The notes under the pieces are model-generated. The model was not told where the DNA came from. It worked only from the letters and a program-made list of their open reading frames with translations, and made no database searches. Below, in pieces: positions 8,774-18,127 of a stretch of 61,195 nt of DNA. The number at the start of each line of letters is the position of its first letter. Within the stretch, counting starts at the first letter, position 1. Where the stretch lies: contig NZ_AZCX01000013.1 in the NCBI RefSeq assembly GCF_001433995.1, positions 1 to 61,195 of the forward strand, given 5' to 3'. The stretch comes from Secundilactobacillus kimchicus JCM 15530 (lineage in GTDB: Bacteria; Bacillota; Bacilli; Lactobacillales; Lactobacillaceae). A program made the position numbers and the translations under genes.

Positions 8774-9336
8774 AAGCTTTTACCGATGGGGTAATGGCCA
8801 TTATCATCACGATTTTAGTATTGGAGATTCCAGAGCCAGAAGGCGCTACTTTTGCAGCGCTGTGGCCACTTCGTGATAAGTTAGTCATGTATTTGCTCAG
8901 CTTCTTGGCCATTGCGGTTTACTGGAATAATCATCACCATCTGTTTCAAATTACCGAAAAGATCCAGGGTCCCGTTTTATGGGCCAACAATTTTTTCTTG
9001 TTAACGATTAGTTTAATTCCGTTTTCGAGTGCTTGGGCGGGAAACCATGTCATGGCCTTTGCGCCAGAGTTTGTGATGGGCATCGACTTTTTATTCGTTA
9101 ACCTGAGCTTTTATTTACTCATTCGAACAATTATTGCTGCGCATCCAGAGGATGCCGCAGTCTCGGCAGTCTTGGGCCAGCGGTATTACAAACCGTGGTT
9201 TTCGATGCTGGCTAACGTGGTGGGCCTCGTGCTTGGTCTTTTCTGGCCACTCATGATCGCCATCTTTGCGTTTATTAATTTACTGCCGTGGATCTTGCCG
9301 GAACGGCGGATTGATCAATTCCTGAACAACCATTAG
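8755..9336 (+). CDS. TMEM175-family (DUF1211) potassium channel-like membrane protein
   Basis: The N-terminus carries the family signature R-x3-F-T/S-D-G-V-x-A-I (RLEAFTDGVMAI, residues 5-16), which lines the pore in bacterial TMEM175 channels. Several hydrophobic segments follow, for about six membrane helices in 193 residues. Family members are multimeric K+-conductive channels in the cytoplasmic membrane. The start overlaps the end of the sirtuin gene by 19 bases, with GGGGGAT upstream, which indicates translational coupling. Function here is inferred from family membership. Confidence 0.85.
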   Translation: MEKGRLEAFTDGVMAIIITILVLEIPEPEGATFAALWPLRDKLVMYLLSFLAIAVYWNNHHHLFQITEKIQGPVLWANNFFLLTISLIPFSSAWAGNHVMAFAPEFVMGIDFLFVNLSFYLLIRTIIAAHPEDAAVSAVLGQRYYKPWFSMLANVVGLVLGLFWPLMIAIFAFINLLPWILPERRIDQFLNNH

Positions 9337-9344
9337 GAGAAGTT

Positions 9345-9674
9345 ATGTCTGAAGATGAGCTGATTATTGCGTTTAAAAAGTTAATTCGCCATTTACAGTT
9401 GATGATTGGGTTACAAGCTATCGCTGATTTTTTAATGATGTATAGCTTTGTGAAGCTCTTTTTAGTGAGTGGTGGGTTTGTGACCCTTTTTGGGCGAACT
9501 TTATCGCAAGATAACGCGATGATGGTTGTCATTTTTTTAGGATTGATTGACCTAACCCTCACGTTTATTCAACGAGGTGACTTTAAACAGGGACGTGCCT
9601 TGATGGCCGCCGCTAGTGACTTCAGCAACGGTGAGTTACAGGAGTTGATTGATCGTTTTAAACGTTATAAGTGA
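9345..9674 (+). CDS. Small membrane protein of unknown function (109 aa)
   Basis: I do not recognise this protein. It has two hydrophobic segments (about residues 20-45 and 58-77) separated by a short polar loop, and a charged C-terminal tail (ELIDRFKRYK). The ATG follows AGGAGAAG. It starts 8 bases after the TMEM175 gene and ends 9 bases before the DUF72 gene, so it is almost certainly part of the same operon. An accessory role for the adjacent channel is possible but only inferred from position. Confidence 0.7.
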   Translation: MSEDELIIAFKKLIRHLQLMIGLQAIADFLMMYSFVKLFLVSGGFVTLFGRTLSQDNAMMVVIFLGLIDLTLTFIQRGDFKQGRALMAAASDFSNGELQELIDRFKRYK

Positions 9675-9683
9675 GGTGGCAAA

Positions 9684-10529
9684 ATGATTACGATTGGGTT
9701 AACAACGTGGCGCGAACATCCGGCTCTTGTGGGCGGGACAAAGGCCCAGACGACGCTGAGTGATTATGCCGCCGTCTTGCCAGTGGTTGAAGTTGATACG
9801 CCGTTTTACGGAATTCGTGATTCTCAAATGGTGATTAAGTGGCAGCGTGAGGTGCCTAACAATTTTCAATTTGTGATTAAGGCGAATCAGTTGATGACTA
9901 AGCACGATTTAGGCCATGATGAAAAGGATGATGCAGCGCGTCAGGCCGCTTTTGTGGCCTACCGGCAGATGATTGAGCCGCTTGTGTCGGCCCATCAATT
10001 GAAGGCTATTTTGTTTCAATTTCCACCGTTCTTTCGACGGACGACGGAAAATATTGACTGGCTGTTACAAATTCGTCAGCAACTGCCTAAACTGCCAATT
10101 GCGGTGGAATTTCGGCACCCCAGTTGGTATGCTGATACGGTTATAGAATCGGTGATGGCCTACCTTAAAGGGCTGAAAATGACCCACGTGATTGTGGATG
10201 AGCCCCACCGGTTAAATGACGGGTTGCCGTTCGTCCCCCAAGTTACAACTCCGCAGCTGGCGATTGTTCGACTTCACGGTCGAAACGAGGACGGGTGGTT
10301 CAATCAGGGACCGGACTGGCGAAAAAAGCGGACGTTGTATCGGTACAACGAAGCGGAGTTGCAGGAGTTAGCCACCCAGGTCAGAACGTTAGCCGATAAT
10401 GCAAAGGAAGTCTGCGTGATTTTCAATAACAACTCCGGTGGCGATGCGGCACCTAATGCACTGGCACTTCGAGACTTGTTGGGCGTGACTTGGGATGGCC
10501 TTGGTCCACAGCAGCTAAACCTGTTTTAA
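9684..10529 (+). CDS. DUF72 (YecE-like) family protein
   Basis: The 281-residue protein has the DUF72 TIM-barrel pattern: an N-terminal GLTTW strand, VEVDTPFYGI, FVIKANQLMT and AVEFRHPSWY, and the late VCVIFNNNSGGDAAPNAL motif. The family is widespread and its biochemical role is not settled. The length is normal. It closes the operon that starts at ppx or sir2; GAGGTGG precedes the ATG. No terminator is visible before the metG promoter. Confidence 0.88.
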   Translation: MITIGLTTWREHPALVGGTKAQTTLSDYAAVLPVVEVDTPFYGIRDSQMVIKWQREVPNNFQFVIKANQLMTKHDLGHDEKDDAARQAAFVAYRQMIEPLVSAHQLKAILFQFPPFFRRTTENIDWLLQIRQQLPKLPIAVEFRHPSWYADTVIESVMAYLKGLKMTHVIVDEPHRLNDGLPFVPQVTTPQLAIVRLHGRNEDGWFNQGPDWRKKRTLYRYNEAELQELATQVRTLADNAKEVCVIFNNNSGGDAAPNALALRDLLGVTWDGLGPQQLNLF

Positions 10530-10562
10530 CGCCGAAGAAAAGCGCGGTAGCGGATGAATTTA

Positions 10563-10571
10563 TGCTATACT
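10563..10571 (+). promoter_or_regulatory. Extended -10 promoter of metG
   Basis: TGCTATACT is an extended -10 element; no good -35 is present 17 bases upstream. The same nonamer occurs at four other promoters in this window. Confidence 0.6.
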
Positions 10572-10600
10572 GATTTAGACTTTACACATAAAAATTTTAA

Positions 10601-12685
<2,085 letters not shown>

Positions 12686-12692
12686 AATCACC

Positions 12693-12731
12693 TGAGCCCC
12701 GGCGCTATTGAATGGTAGCAGGGGCTCTTTT
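12693..12731 (+). terminator. Terminator after metG, directly upstream of tatD
   Basis: Stem GAGCCCC/GGGGCTC contains a second stem GCTA/TAGC and runs into TTTT. The tatD SD begins about 10 bases further, leaving no room for a separate promoter, so the hairpin may act as a partial terminator. Confidence 0.8.
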
Positions 12732-12750
12732 AAACGAGTTGGAGGTCATG

Positions 12751-13530
12751 ATGAAAATTTACGATTCACATACTCATTTGAACAGTTCCGAATTTATTAA
12801 CGATGTTCCCAAGTTTATAAAACAGGCGCGCGAGCTGGACGTCGTTGAAATGACCATCGTGGGGTCAAATACTGAGATGAATGCTCAAGCAGTTGCATTA
12901 GCGCATCAGTATCCCGAATTGTACGCGGCGGTCGGCTGGCACCCAGAAGATGCGAAATTTTACAACGACGAAACTGAGCGCGTTTTGGTACAACAATTAC
13001 AAGACGATCGCGTGGTGGCACTTGGTGAAATTGGACTGGATTATCACTGGGATTCATCCCCAAAAGATGTTCAGCGACGGGTGTTTGAGCGGCAGATAGA
13101 GGTTGCTAAAGCTGCGGGGAAACCAATTCTCGTGCATAATCGAGATGCTTTTGAGGATACCTATACCATTTTAAAGAATGCCGGGATTCAGTCGGTTGGC
13201 GGCGTTATGCACAGTTTTAACGGTGACCCAGAGTGGTTAGCTAAGTTTTTAGACCTTGGGATGATGATTTCCTATAGCGGTGTCGCCAGTTTTAAGAACG
13301 CCCATGAGGTTCACGATGCCGTCCGCGCGACCCCATTAGATAAAATGATGGTGGAAACCGACGCGCCTTACCTAACACCAGAGCCCCACCGAGGCGAACA
13401 AAATGAACCGGGCTTCACCCGCTACACGGTGGCTGCCATTGCTAAGTTACGGGAAACCAGTGCCGAAGAAATTGCGGCGGCAACCTGGCACAATGCGCAC
13501 TTGTTCTATAACATTGAGGAGCCTGAATGA
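12751..13530 (+). CDS. tatD: TatD-family metal-dependent hydrolase (probable DNase)
   Basis: The 259-residue amidohydrolase-fold protein carries the metal-binding motifs HTHLN near the N-terminus, GEIGLDYHW near 91-99, HNRDA, HSFNGD and ETDAPYLTP. TatD proteins are Mg2+-dependent nucleases that act on DNA ends and may take part in repair. ATG 12751 is preferred because GGAGGT ends 4 bases upstream; the ATG at 12748 is too close. The stop overlaps the rnmV start (ATGA), indicating coupling. Confidence 0.92.
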   Translation: MKIYDSHTHLNSSEFINDVPKFIKQARELDVVEMTIVGSNTEMNAQAVALAHQYPELYAAVGWHPEDAKFYNDETERVLVQQLQDDRVVALGEIGLDYHWDSSPKDVQRRVFERQIEVAKAAGKPILVHNRDAFEDTYTILKNAGIQSVGGVMHSFNGDPEWLAKFLDLGMMISYSGVASFKNAHEVHDAVRATPLDKMMVETDAPYLTPEPHRGEQNEPGFTRYTVAAIAKLRETSAEEIAAATWHNAHLFYNIEEPE

Positions 13531-14084
13531 AAACCATTAAAGAAGTTATCGTCGTTGAAGGAAAAGACGATACGAAACAAATTGCTAAGGCGGTTAACGC
13601 AGATACCATTGAAACTCGTGGGTCTGCCGTCCCGGAAGACACGCTGGCACTTATTGAAGAGGTCGCCGAAAAGCGGGGGATCATTATTTTTACAGACCCC
13701 GATTTTTCGGGTGAAAAAATTCGCAAAATTGTGGCTGAAGCCGTTCCGAATGCTAAGCATGCGTTTTTAGAGAAAGCAGATGGCGTGCCAAGCAAAGCTG
13801 GTGGTTCCTTGGGTGTTGAACATGCCAGTCCCGAGGCAATTATAGCGGCGCTAAGCCACGTTTATACAGAAGCCACCGACCAGCCTGAGGTGATCTCCCA
13901 AGCGGACTTGATTGCCGCTGGTCTTGTGGGAGGGGCCGCTGCTAAAGCTCGCCGAGAAGCACTCGGAGAGTTACTACACATTGGTTATGTGAACGGCAAG
14001 CAGTTAAAACGACGATTAAAAATGTTTCAAATTAGTCGTGCCGATTTTCAAGCTGCCGTTGCCAAAATTGACGAGAGAGGTTAA
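13527..14084 (+). CDS. rnmV: Ribonuclease M5
   Basis: The 185-residue Toprim-domain nuclease matures the ends of 5S rRNA precursor. The Toprim acidic motifs are visible as VVEGKDD (about 8-14) and FTDPDFSGEKIR (about 54-65). The C-terminal half binds the 5S-ribosomal protein complex. Start and tatD stop share ATGA. The gene order tatD-rnmV-rsmA is common in Firmicutes. Confidence 0.95.
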   Translation: MKTIKEVIVVEGKDDTKQIAKAVNADTIETRGSAVPEDTLALIEEVAEKRGIIIFTDPDFSGEKIRKIVAEAVPNAKHAFLEKADGVPSKAGGSLGVEHASPEAIIAALSHVYTEATDQPEVISQADLIAAGLVGGAAAKARREALGELLHIGYVNGKQLKRRLKMFQISRADFQAAVAKIDERG

Positions 14085-14087
14085 ACG

Positions 14088-14972
14088 ATGAGTACACCAT
14101 TAATTGCAAGTCCGGCGCGGACTCAGGCCATTATTAACCGGTATGGGTTGTCTGCCAAAAAGAGTTTGGGCCAAAATTTTTTGACTGATCCCAATGTTTT
14201 GCAACACATTGTGAGCGCAGCAGAATTAAGCGAGCAGGATAATGTGATTGAAATTGGCCCTGGTATTGGCGCCTTAACTGAATTTTTAGCCAAGAACAGT
14301 CATCAAGTTTTGGCGTTCGAAATCGATCAAAATTTGATTCCGGTTTTAGATGAAACGTTGTCACAGTACGATAACGTTAAGATTCTTAACCAGGACTTTT
14401 TGCAGGTTAACTTGCCTCAAGTTTTAGCGGCCGGACTTGATATGAGCCGCCCGTTAAAATTGGTGGCCAATTTGCCCTACTACATTACGACGCCAATTTT
14501 AATGGCCGTTTTACAAAGTGATATTTCATTTAGCGGAATTACCGTGATGATGCAACGTGAAGTGGCCGATCGGTTAGTGGCTGTTCCGGGGACTAAGGCT
14601 TACGGATCATTATCAATTGCCGTGCAGTACCGATCAACACCACAGGTGGCCTTTCCAGTACCACGAACTGTTTTCACGCCGCAACCAAACGTGGACTCAG
14701 CCATTGTCACCATGACTAAGGCCCCAGTGTTTGAAACGAAGCCCTTTGATGAGGGTGCCTTTTTTAAATTTGTGAAGGGCTGTTTTCTCCATCGGCGAAA
14801 AAGTTTTTGGAATAATTTGTTGTCAATGTTTGGAAAAGAGCCTGACGTCAAGGATCGTTTGACAAATGTACTTGAAAAAAATCGGATTTCACCCGCTATT
14901 CGGGCTGAGAAGTTAACGATTGATCAGTTCATTGAACTCACTAATAGCCTGCATTCAGAGGGGCTTCTTTAA
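14088..14972 (+). CDS. rsmA: 16S rRNA (adenine-N6,N6)-dimethyltransferase
   Basis: RsmA (KsgA) dimethylates two adjacent adenines in helix 45 of 16S rRNA, using S-adenosylmethionine, and acts as a late checkpoint of 30S assembly. Visible motifs are KKSLGQNFL, the AdoMet loop EIGPGIGALT (about 51-60) and NLPYYITTPI (motif IV). The C-terminal rRNA-binding domain is present. The length of 294 is typical. It starts 3 bases after rnmV and is the end of the metG/tatD block. Confidence 0.97.
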   Translation: MSTPLIASPARTQAIINRYGLSAKKSLGQNFLTDPNVLQHIVSAAELSEQDNVIEIGPGIGALTEFLAKNSHQVLAFEIDQNLIPVLDETLSQYDNVKILNQDFLQVNLPQVLAAGLDMSRPLKLVANLPYYITTPILMAVLQSDISFSGITVMMQREVADRLVAVPGTKAYGSLSIAVQYRSTPQVAFPVPRTVFTPQPNVDSAIVTMTKAPVFETKPFDEGAFFKFVKGCFLHRRKSFWNNLLSMFGKEPDVKDRLTNVLEKNRISPAIRAEKLTIDQFIELTNSLHSEGLL

Positions 14973-14987
14973 ACTTTTCAATGGGTA

Positions 14988-15016
14988 TTGTTGAACGGGA
15001 AGCTTTGTGGTATAAT
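14988..15016 (+). promoter_or_regulatory. veg promoter P1
   Basis: TTGTTG (14988-14993), 17 bases and consensus TATAAT (15011-15016) with an upstream TGTGG. It directly abuts a second promoter. Confidence 0.75.
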
Positions 15017-15045
15017 TTGACGTTTATGTGAAACGCTGTTATAAT
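15017..15045 (+). promoter_or_regulatory. veg promoter P2
   Basis: TTGACG (15017-15022), 17 bases and consensus TATAAT (15040-15045). The -35 box starts at the base after the P1 -10 box. The -10 lies between the arms of an inverted repeat. Confidence 0.85.
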
Positions 15046-15052
15046 GTTTCAC
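15028..15052. promoter_or_regulatory. Inverted repeat around the veg P2 -10 box (possible operator)
   Basis: GTGAAAC (15028-15034) and GTTTCAC (15046-15052) form a perfect 7-bp inverted repeat with an 11-base spacer that contains TATAAT. The left arm lies upstream of the expected transcription start, so it cannot act as an RNA hairpin from P2; a DNA-binding dimer would fit. The regulator is unknown. Confidence 0.5.
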
Positions 15053-15067
15053 ACAAGGGGTGAGGTC

Positions 15068-15319
15068 ATGCCAACAACTTTAGCAACGATTAAGGATAAT
15101 CTCGATCATCGGATCGGGGAAGAATTGATGGTAGTCGCCCAGGCAGGGCGTAAAAAGACCACGGAGCGGCACGGGGTGTTGAAGGAAACGTATCCGGCTG
15201 TTTTCGTTGTTGATTTGGACCAGGATGAAAATTCATTTGAACGCGTTTCATATAGTTATACGGATATTTTGACGAAAAATATCGAAATTGACTTTGAAAT
15301 GGATAAGGATGAATCATAG
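15068..15319 (+). CDS. veg: Veg family protein
   Basis: The 83-residue protein matches the Veg family (LATIKDNLDHRIGEELMVVAQAGRKK, split by motifs TTERHGVL and YPAVFVVDLD). In B. subtilis, Veg is highly expressed and affects biofilm matrix gene expression; its role here is unknown. ATG 15068 follows AGGGGTGAGGT. It has two consecutive strong promoters and its own terminator, and it sits between rsmA and ispE as in Bacillus. Confidence 0.92.
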   Translation: MPTTLATIKDNLDHRIGEELMVVAQAGRKKTTERHGVLKETYPAVFVVDLDQDENSFERVSYSYTDILTKNIEIDFEMDKDES

Positions 15320-15326
15320 GAGTAGG

Positions 15327-15364
15327 AGATCTGTAGCCACTGATGGGGGTACGGGTCTTTTTTT
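15327..15364 (+). terminator. Terminator of veg
   Basis: Stem AGATCTGTA/TACGGGTCT (9 bp with G-U pairs) followed by seven T. Confidence 0.7.
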
Positions 15365-15421
15365 GTACGGTCATCTCAAAACAATTAACATACCGAATAC
15401 TGTATACATAAACGCGACAGT

Positions 15422-15451
15422 TTGTTATTTTGTATCACCTTCGAGTATAAT
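15422..15451 (+). promoter_or_regulatory. Promoter of ispE
   Basis: TTGTTA (15422-15427), 18 bases and consensus TATAAT (15446-15451). The leader contains a small hairpin GGTCA/TGACC at about 15469-15484. Confidence 0.7.
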
Positions 15452-15525
15452 AAACGTAATATCTTTCGGTCAGTCATTTGACCAGTAATGGAGAGGCGAC
15501 AATAACGAGAATTTAGGTGACAATT

Positions 15526-16377
15526 ATGAAGGTTATTGAAAAGGCAGCCGCAAAAATCAACTTGGGACTCGACACCCCCTTTCGTCACCCGGATGGGATG
15601 CCTGAGTGGAATATGGTCATGACTTCAATTGACCTTGCTGATTACGTCGCGGTGACCGATAGACCGGAAACAACAATTGAAGTTCTGTCGAATACGGGCT
15701 TTTTGCCAAATGATCACCGCAACTTAGCTTATCAAGCAGCGGTGTTGTTACAGACGACCTATCACGTGAACCGGGGCGCCTTGATTGAAATTGATAAGCA
15801 TATTCCGGTTGCGGCAGGGTTGGGCGGTGGTTCATCTGATGCAGCCGCTGTTTTGCGCGCGCTCAACCACCTTTGGCATTTAGGATTATCACTGGCCGAA
15901 CTGGCTCGGCTGGGGTTAAAAGTTGATTCTGATGTGCCGTATTGCGTATACGGGAAAACGGCCCACGTCACCGGACGAGGCGAGAACGTTGCCGTTTTAA
16001 ACCCGCCGCTCAAGCCGTCATGGTTGGTGTTGGCCAAACCACATGTTAGCGTTTCGACTCCCAATATCCTTCGCCAGATCGATTATGCAACGCTTGCTCA
16101 TCCTAACATTGATCAGGTTCTGGAGGGCGTTGCGCAGGACGATTTTGCATTATTGGATAAGCACATGGGTAACGCCCTAGAGAAGGTGTCGATGACCCGC
16201 TATCCCGAAATTCACCAGATTAAGGAGCGGATGCGGCATTATGGAGCTGATCATGCGGTTATGAGTGGGACGGGGCCAACGGTATTTGCCCTTTTTCGCC
16301 AACAAAGTCGCGCTCACCGGGTCTATAACAGTATTCGTGGGTTTTGTTCGGAAGCCTACTTAGTTCGTTCATTATAA
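15526..16377 (+). CDS. ispE: 4-diphosphocytidyl-2-C-methyl-D-erythritol kinase (IspE)
   Basis: A GHMP kinase of 283 residues with the ATP loop PVAAGLGGGSSDAAA at 94-108 and conserved K10 and N12 in KINLGLD. IspE phosphorylates CDP-methylerythritol in the MEP pathway, which this organism probably lacks because it uses mevalonate (mvaA is in this window). Lactobacilli are known to keep an orphan ispE, so its substrate may differ. ATG 15526 follows TAGGTG; the GTG at 15517 overlaps that SD. The veg-ispE-purR order is as in Bacillus, with other genes inserted. Confidence 0.93.
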   Translation: MKVIEKAAAKINLGLDTPFRHPDGMPEWNMVMTSIDLADYVAVTDRPETTIEVLSNTGFLPNDHRNLAYQAAVLLQTTYHVNRGALIEIDKHIPVAAGLGGGSSDAAAVLRALNHLWHLGLSLAELARLGLKVDSDVPYCVYGKTAHVTGRGENVAVLNPPLKPSWLVLAKPHVSVSTPNILRQIDYATLAHPNIDQVLEGVAQDDFALLDKHMGNALEKVSMTRYPEIHQIKERMRHYGADHAVMSGTGPTVFALFRQQSRAHRVYNSIRGFCSEAYLVRSL

Positions 16378-16388
16378 GGAGGATGTTC

Positions 16389-17336
16389 ATGACGAAGCAG
16401 CACAGGTTAGGGTTGGTCGATGGCATGTTGATTGCTGGCGCCGCGACCGTGGTCGGCGCGACAGCGATTAGCGCTTTAGCCTATCGGGCAGCCACTCATA
16501 TGAGTCCACAGTTAAAGCAAAAGGGTCAGCAATTGGCCATTAGTGAAAACACCGACGCAGATAACGCGTGGTATTTGAAACAACTCCCAACGGAACGGCG
16601 AATTGTGACGGCGGATGGGTTAACGTTACGGGCGTCATACATCGCGCCAAAAATGCCAAGTCATCAGGCGGTAATTTTGGCGCATGGCATCGGCCATTCC
16701 CGGGAGCAAATGATTCCGTATGCCCGTCTGTTTCACGACTGGGGGTACCATGTGTTGATGCCGGATGCTCGGGCTCACGGTGATAGCGACGGGCACGTGA
16801 TCGGCTTTGGCTGGCCGGATCGAAAAGATTATGTGCAGTGGATTGAGAGTCTGGTCAGTGAACTTGGCGATTCGGTCAAAATTGTTTTATTTGGGATTAG
16901 TATGGGCGCCGCAACGGTCCTTGCGACGGCGGGTGAGCCAATTCCTGACAACGTGAAAGCCGTAGTGGCGGATTCAGGGTTTGCTTCTGTTTATAAAATG
17001 GCACAGCACGTTGTTCACCATGATTATCACCTTCCCGCCTTTCCATTTGTGCCAATTGCCGATCGGATTTCGCAGTTGATGACGGGGACTCGTTTTTTGA
17101 AGCAGGATGTCACTCTACAACTGGCCAAGGCGAAGGTGCCAATTTTATTCATTCATGGCCGTCAAGATACCGTGGTTCCATTTGATCAGTTAGAGCTCTT
17201 ATTGAACGCAGTTGGGGGCTCGGCTGAAGTTTACGTTGAAGATAAGGCCCCCCACGTCAAGGCGTTTGCTCAAAATAATGGGCCGTATCGGGCAAAATTA
17301 CAGCAATTTTTAAATCAGACGTTAAATGCCGATTGA
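16389..17336 (+). CDS. Membrane-anchored alpha/beta hydrolase
   Basis: This 315-residue protein has an N-terminal hydrophobic segment (about 8-29), followed by an alpha/beta hydrolase domain. The nucleophile elbow is GISMGA (Ser about 165), the acid is the Asp in HGRQDTVVP and the base is the His in APHVKAF. The oxyanion region is HGIGHSREQ. The family includes secreted esterases and acyltransferases of unknown substrate such as YqkD. The start ATG 16389 follows AAGGAGGATG. It lies 11 bases after ispE and probably shares its transcript. Confidence 0.85.
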   Translation: MTKQHRLGLVDGMLIAGAATVVGATAISALAYRAATHMSPQLKQKGQQLAISENTDADNAWYLKQLPTERRIVTADGLTLRASYIAPKMPSHQAVILAHGIGHSREQMIPYARLFHDWGYHVLMPDARAHGDSDGHVIGFGWPDRKDYVQWIESLVSELGDSVKIVLFGISMGAATVLATAGEPIPDNVKAVVADSGFASVYKMAQHVVHHDYHLPAFPFVPIADRISQLMTGTRFLKQDVTLQLAKAKVPILFIHGRQDTVVPFDQLELLLNAVGGSAEVYVEDKAPHVKAFAQNNGPYRAKLQQFLNQTLNAD

Positions 17337-17360
17337 CATTGCGGAAAATTCCGGTAGAAT
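17333..17360 (+). promoter_or_regulatory. Promoter of the zinc ABC transporter operon
   Basis: TTGACA (17333-17338, overlapping the stop of the hydrolase gene), 16 bases and TAGAAT (17355-17360). Confidence 0.8.
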
Positions 17361-17361
17361 G

Positions 17362-17382
17362 AGTTAGTAATGATTACGATTT
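17362..17382. promoter_or_regulatory. Zur-like operator
   Basis: The sequence AGTTAGTAAT-G-ATTACGATTT is a dyad centred on G17372. Its right half equals the Firmicutes Zur box half-site ATTACGATTT and the left half matches at 7 of 10 positions. It covers the expected transcription start of the znuCB genes, a position suited to zinc-dependent repression. Confidence 0.75.
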
Positions 17383-17384
17383 AC

Positions 17385-17410
17385 AAGTAGCCAGTGTGCT
17401 ACTTTTTTTT
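17385..17410 (+). terminator. Terminator-like hairpin in the leader of the zinc transporter operon
   Basis: A 7-bp perfect stem AAGTAGC/GCTACTT with a 6-base loop is followed by a long T run (17403-17410). It lies between the promoter and znuC, so it may attenuate expression, or end a short leader RNA. The stem is only moderately stable. Confidence 0.55.
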
Positions 17411-17431
17411 CGGAAAAGGGGCGTTTGCAAA

Positions 17432-18127
17432 TTGAGTGAACCAATTTTACAACTGGACAATGTCTCGTTTGCATTTCCAGATAAGACAGTAATTGAGAAC
17501 CTCTCCTATACGCTCGAGAAGGGGGCCTTTTTGAGTATCGTTGGTGAAAACGGGGTGGGAAAGACCACCTTGATGAAAATGGTCCTACAAGAGCTGAAGC
17601 CAAGCAACGGGCGGGTCCGGTTTTTACCGAATCGCAACAGCGTTGAAATTGGTTACGTCCCACAGTTTCGAAATATTGATCCGGAATATCCATTATCAAT
17701 CCGGGATTTTATTGGGTTAAACTTTGCCGGATTCAGGACCCCTTGGCTAACTAAAAAGGAGCGTCAACGAGTTGGAGAGTTATTAACCGAAACGAAGTTA
17801 ACCGGGGTGAGTGACCGCCCTTTGGGTCAAGCCTCCGGTGGTGAAAAACAGAAAGCCTACTTAGCGCAAGCCTTGTTGGATAACCCAAACTTATTGATTT
17901 TAGATGAATCGACCGCCAGTTTGGATCCGGTCGCTAAGACGGAGTTACTGGATCTGGTTAAAAGCTTGAATCAGCGGTTAGGCTTAACGGTGATTTTTGT
18001 CACGCACGATATTCCGCTTGCGCGGCACTATTCAGACCAGTACCTGTTTTTGACTCCTGGTACTTATGAAGCAGGGCCAATTTCGGCATTATCAGACGAA
18101 AAGGTGGCGAAGATGAACAATGCTTAG
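17432..18127 (+). CDS. znuC: Zinc (metal) ABC transporter, ATP-binding protein
   Basis: The 231-residue ATPase has Walker A GENGVGKTT (about 37-45), a signature ASGGEKQ, Walker B LLILDEST and the His switch THD. Together with the ABC-3 permease that follows and the Zur-like box upstream, it is assigned to zinc uptake (ZnuC/AdcC type). The start is probably TTG 17432, about 10 bases after AAAAGGGG; no ATG fits. It overlaps the permease gene by 8 bases. No substrate-binding lipoprotein gene is present here. Confidence 0.88.
   Translation: MSEPILQLDNVSFAFPDKTVIENLSYTLEKGAFLSIVGENGVGKTTLMKMVLQELKPSNGRVRFLPNRNSVEIGYVPQFRNIDPEYPLSIRDFIGLNFAGFRTPWLTKKERQRVGELLTETKLTGVSDRPLGQASGGEKQKAYLAQALLDNPNLLILDESTASLDPVAKTELLDLVKSLNQRLGLTVIFVTHDIPLARHYSDQYLFLTPGTYEAGPISALSDEKVAKMNNA

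Noticed and set aside
15288-15488. 66-codon frame between veg and ispE
   Set aside because: Covers the veg terminator and ispE promoter; no SD or family resemblance.
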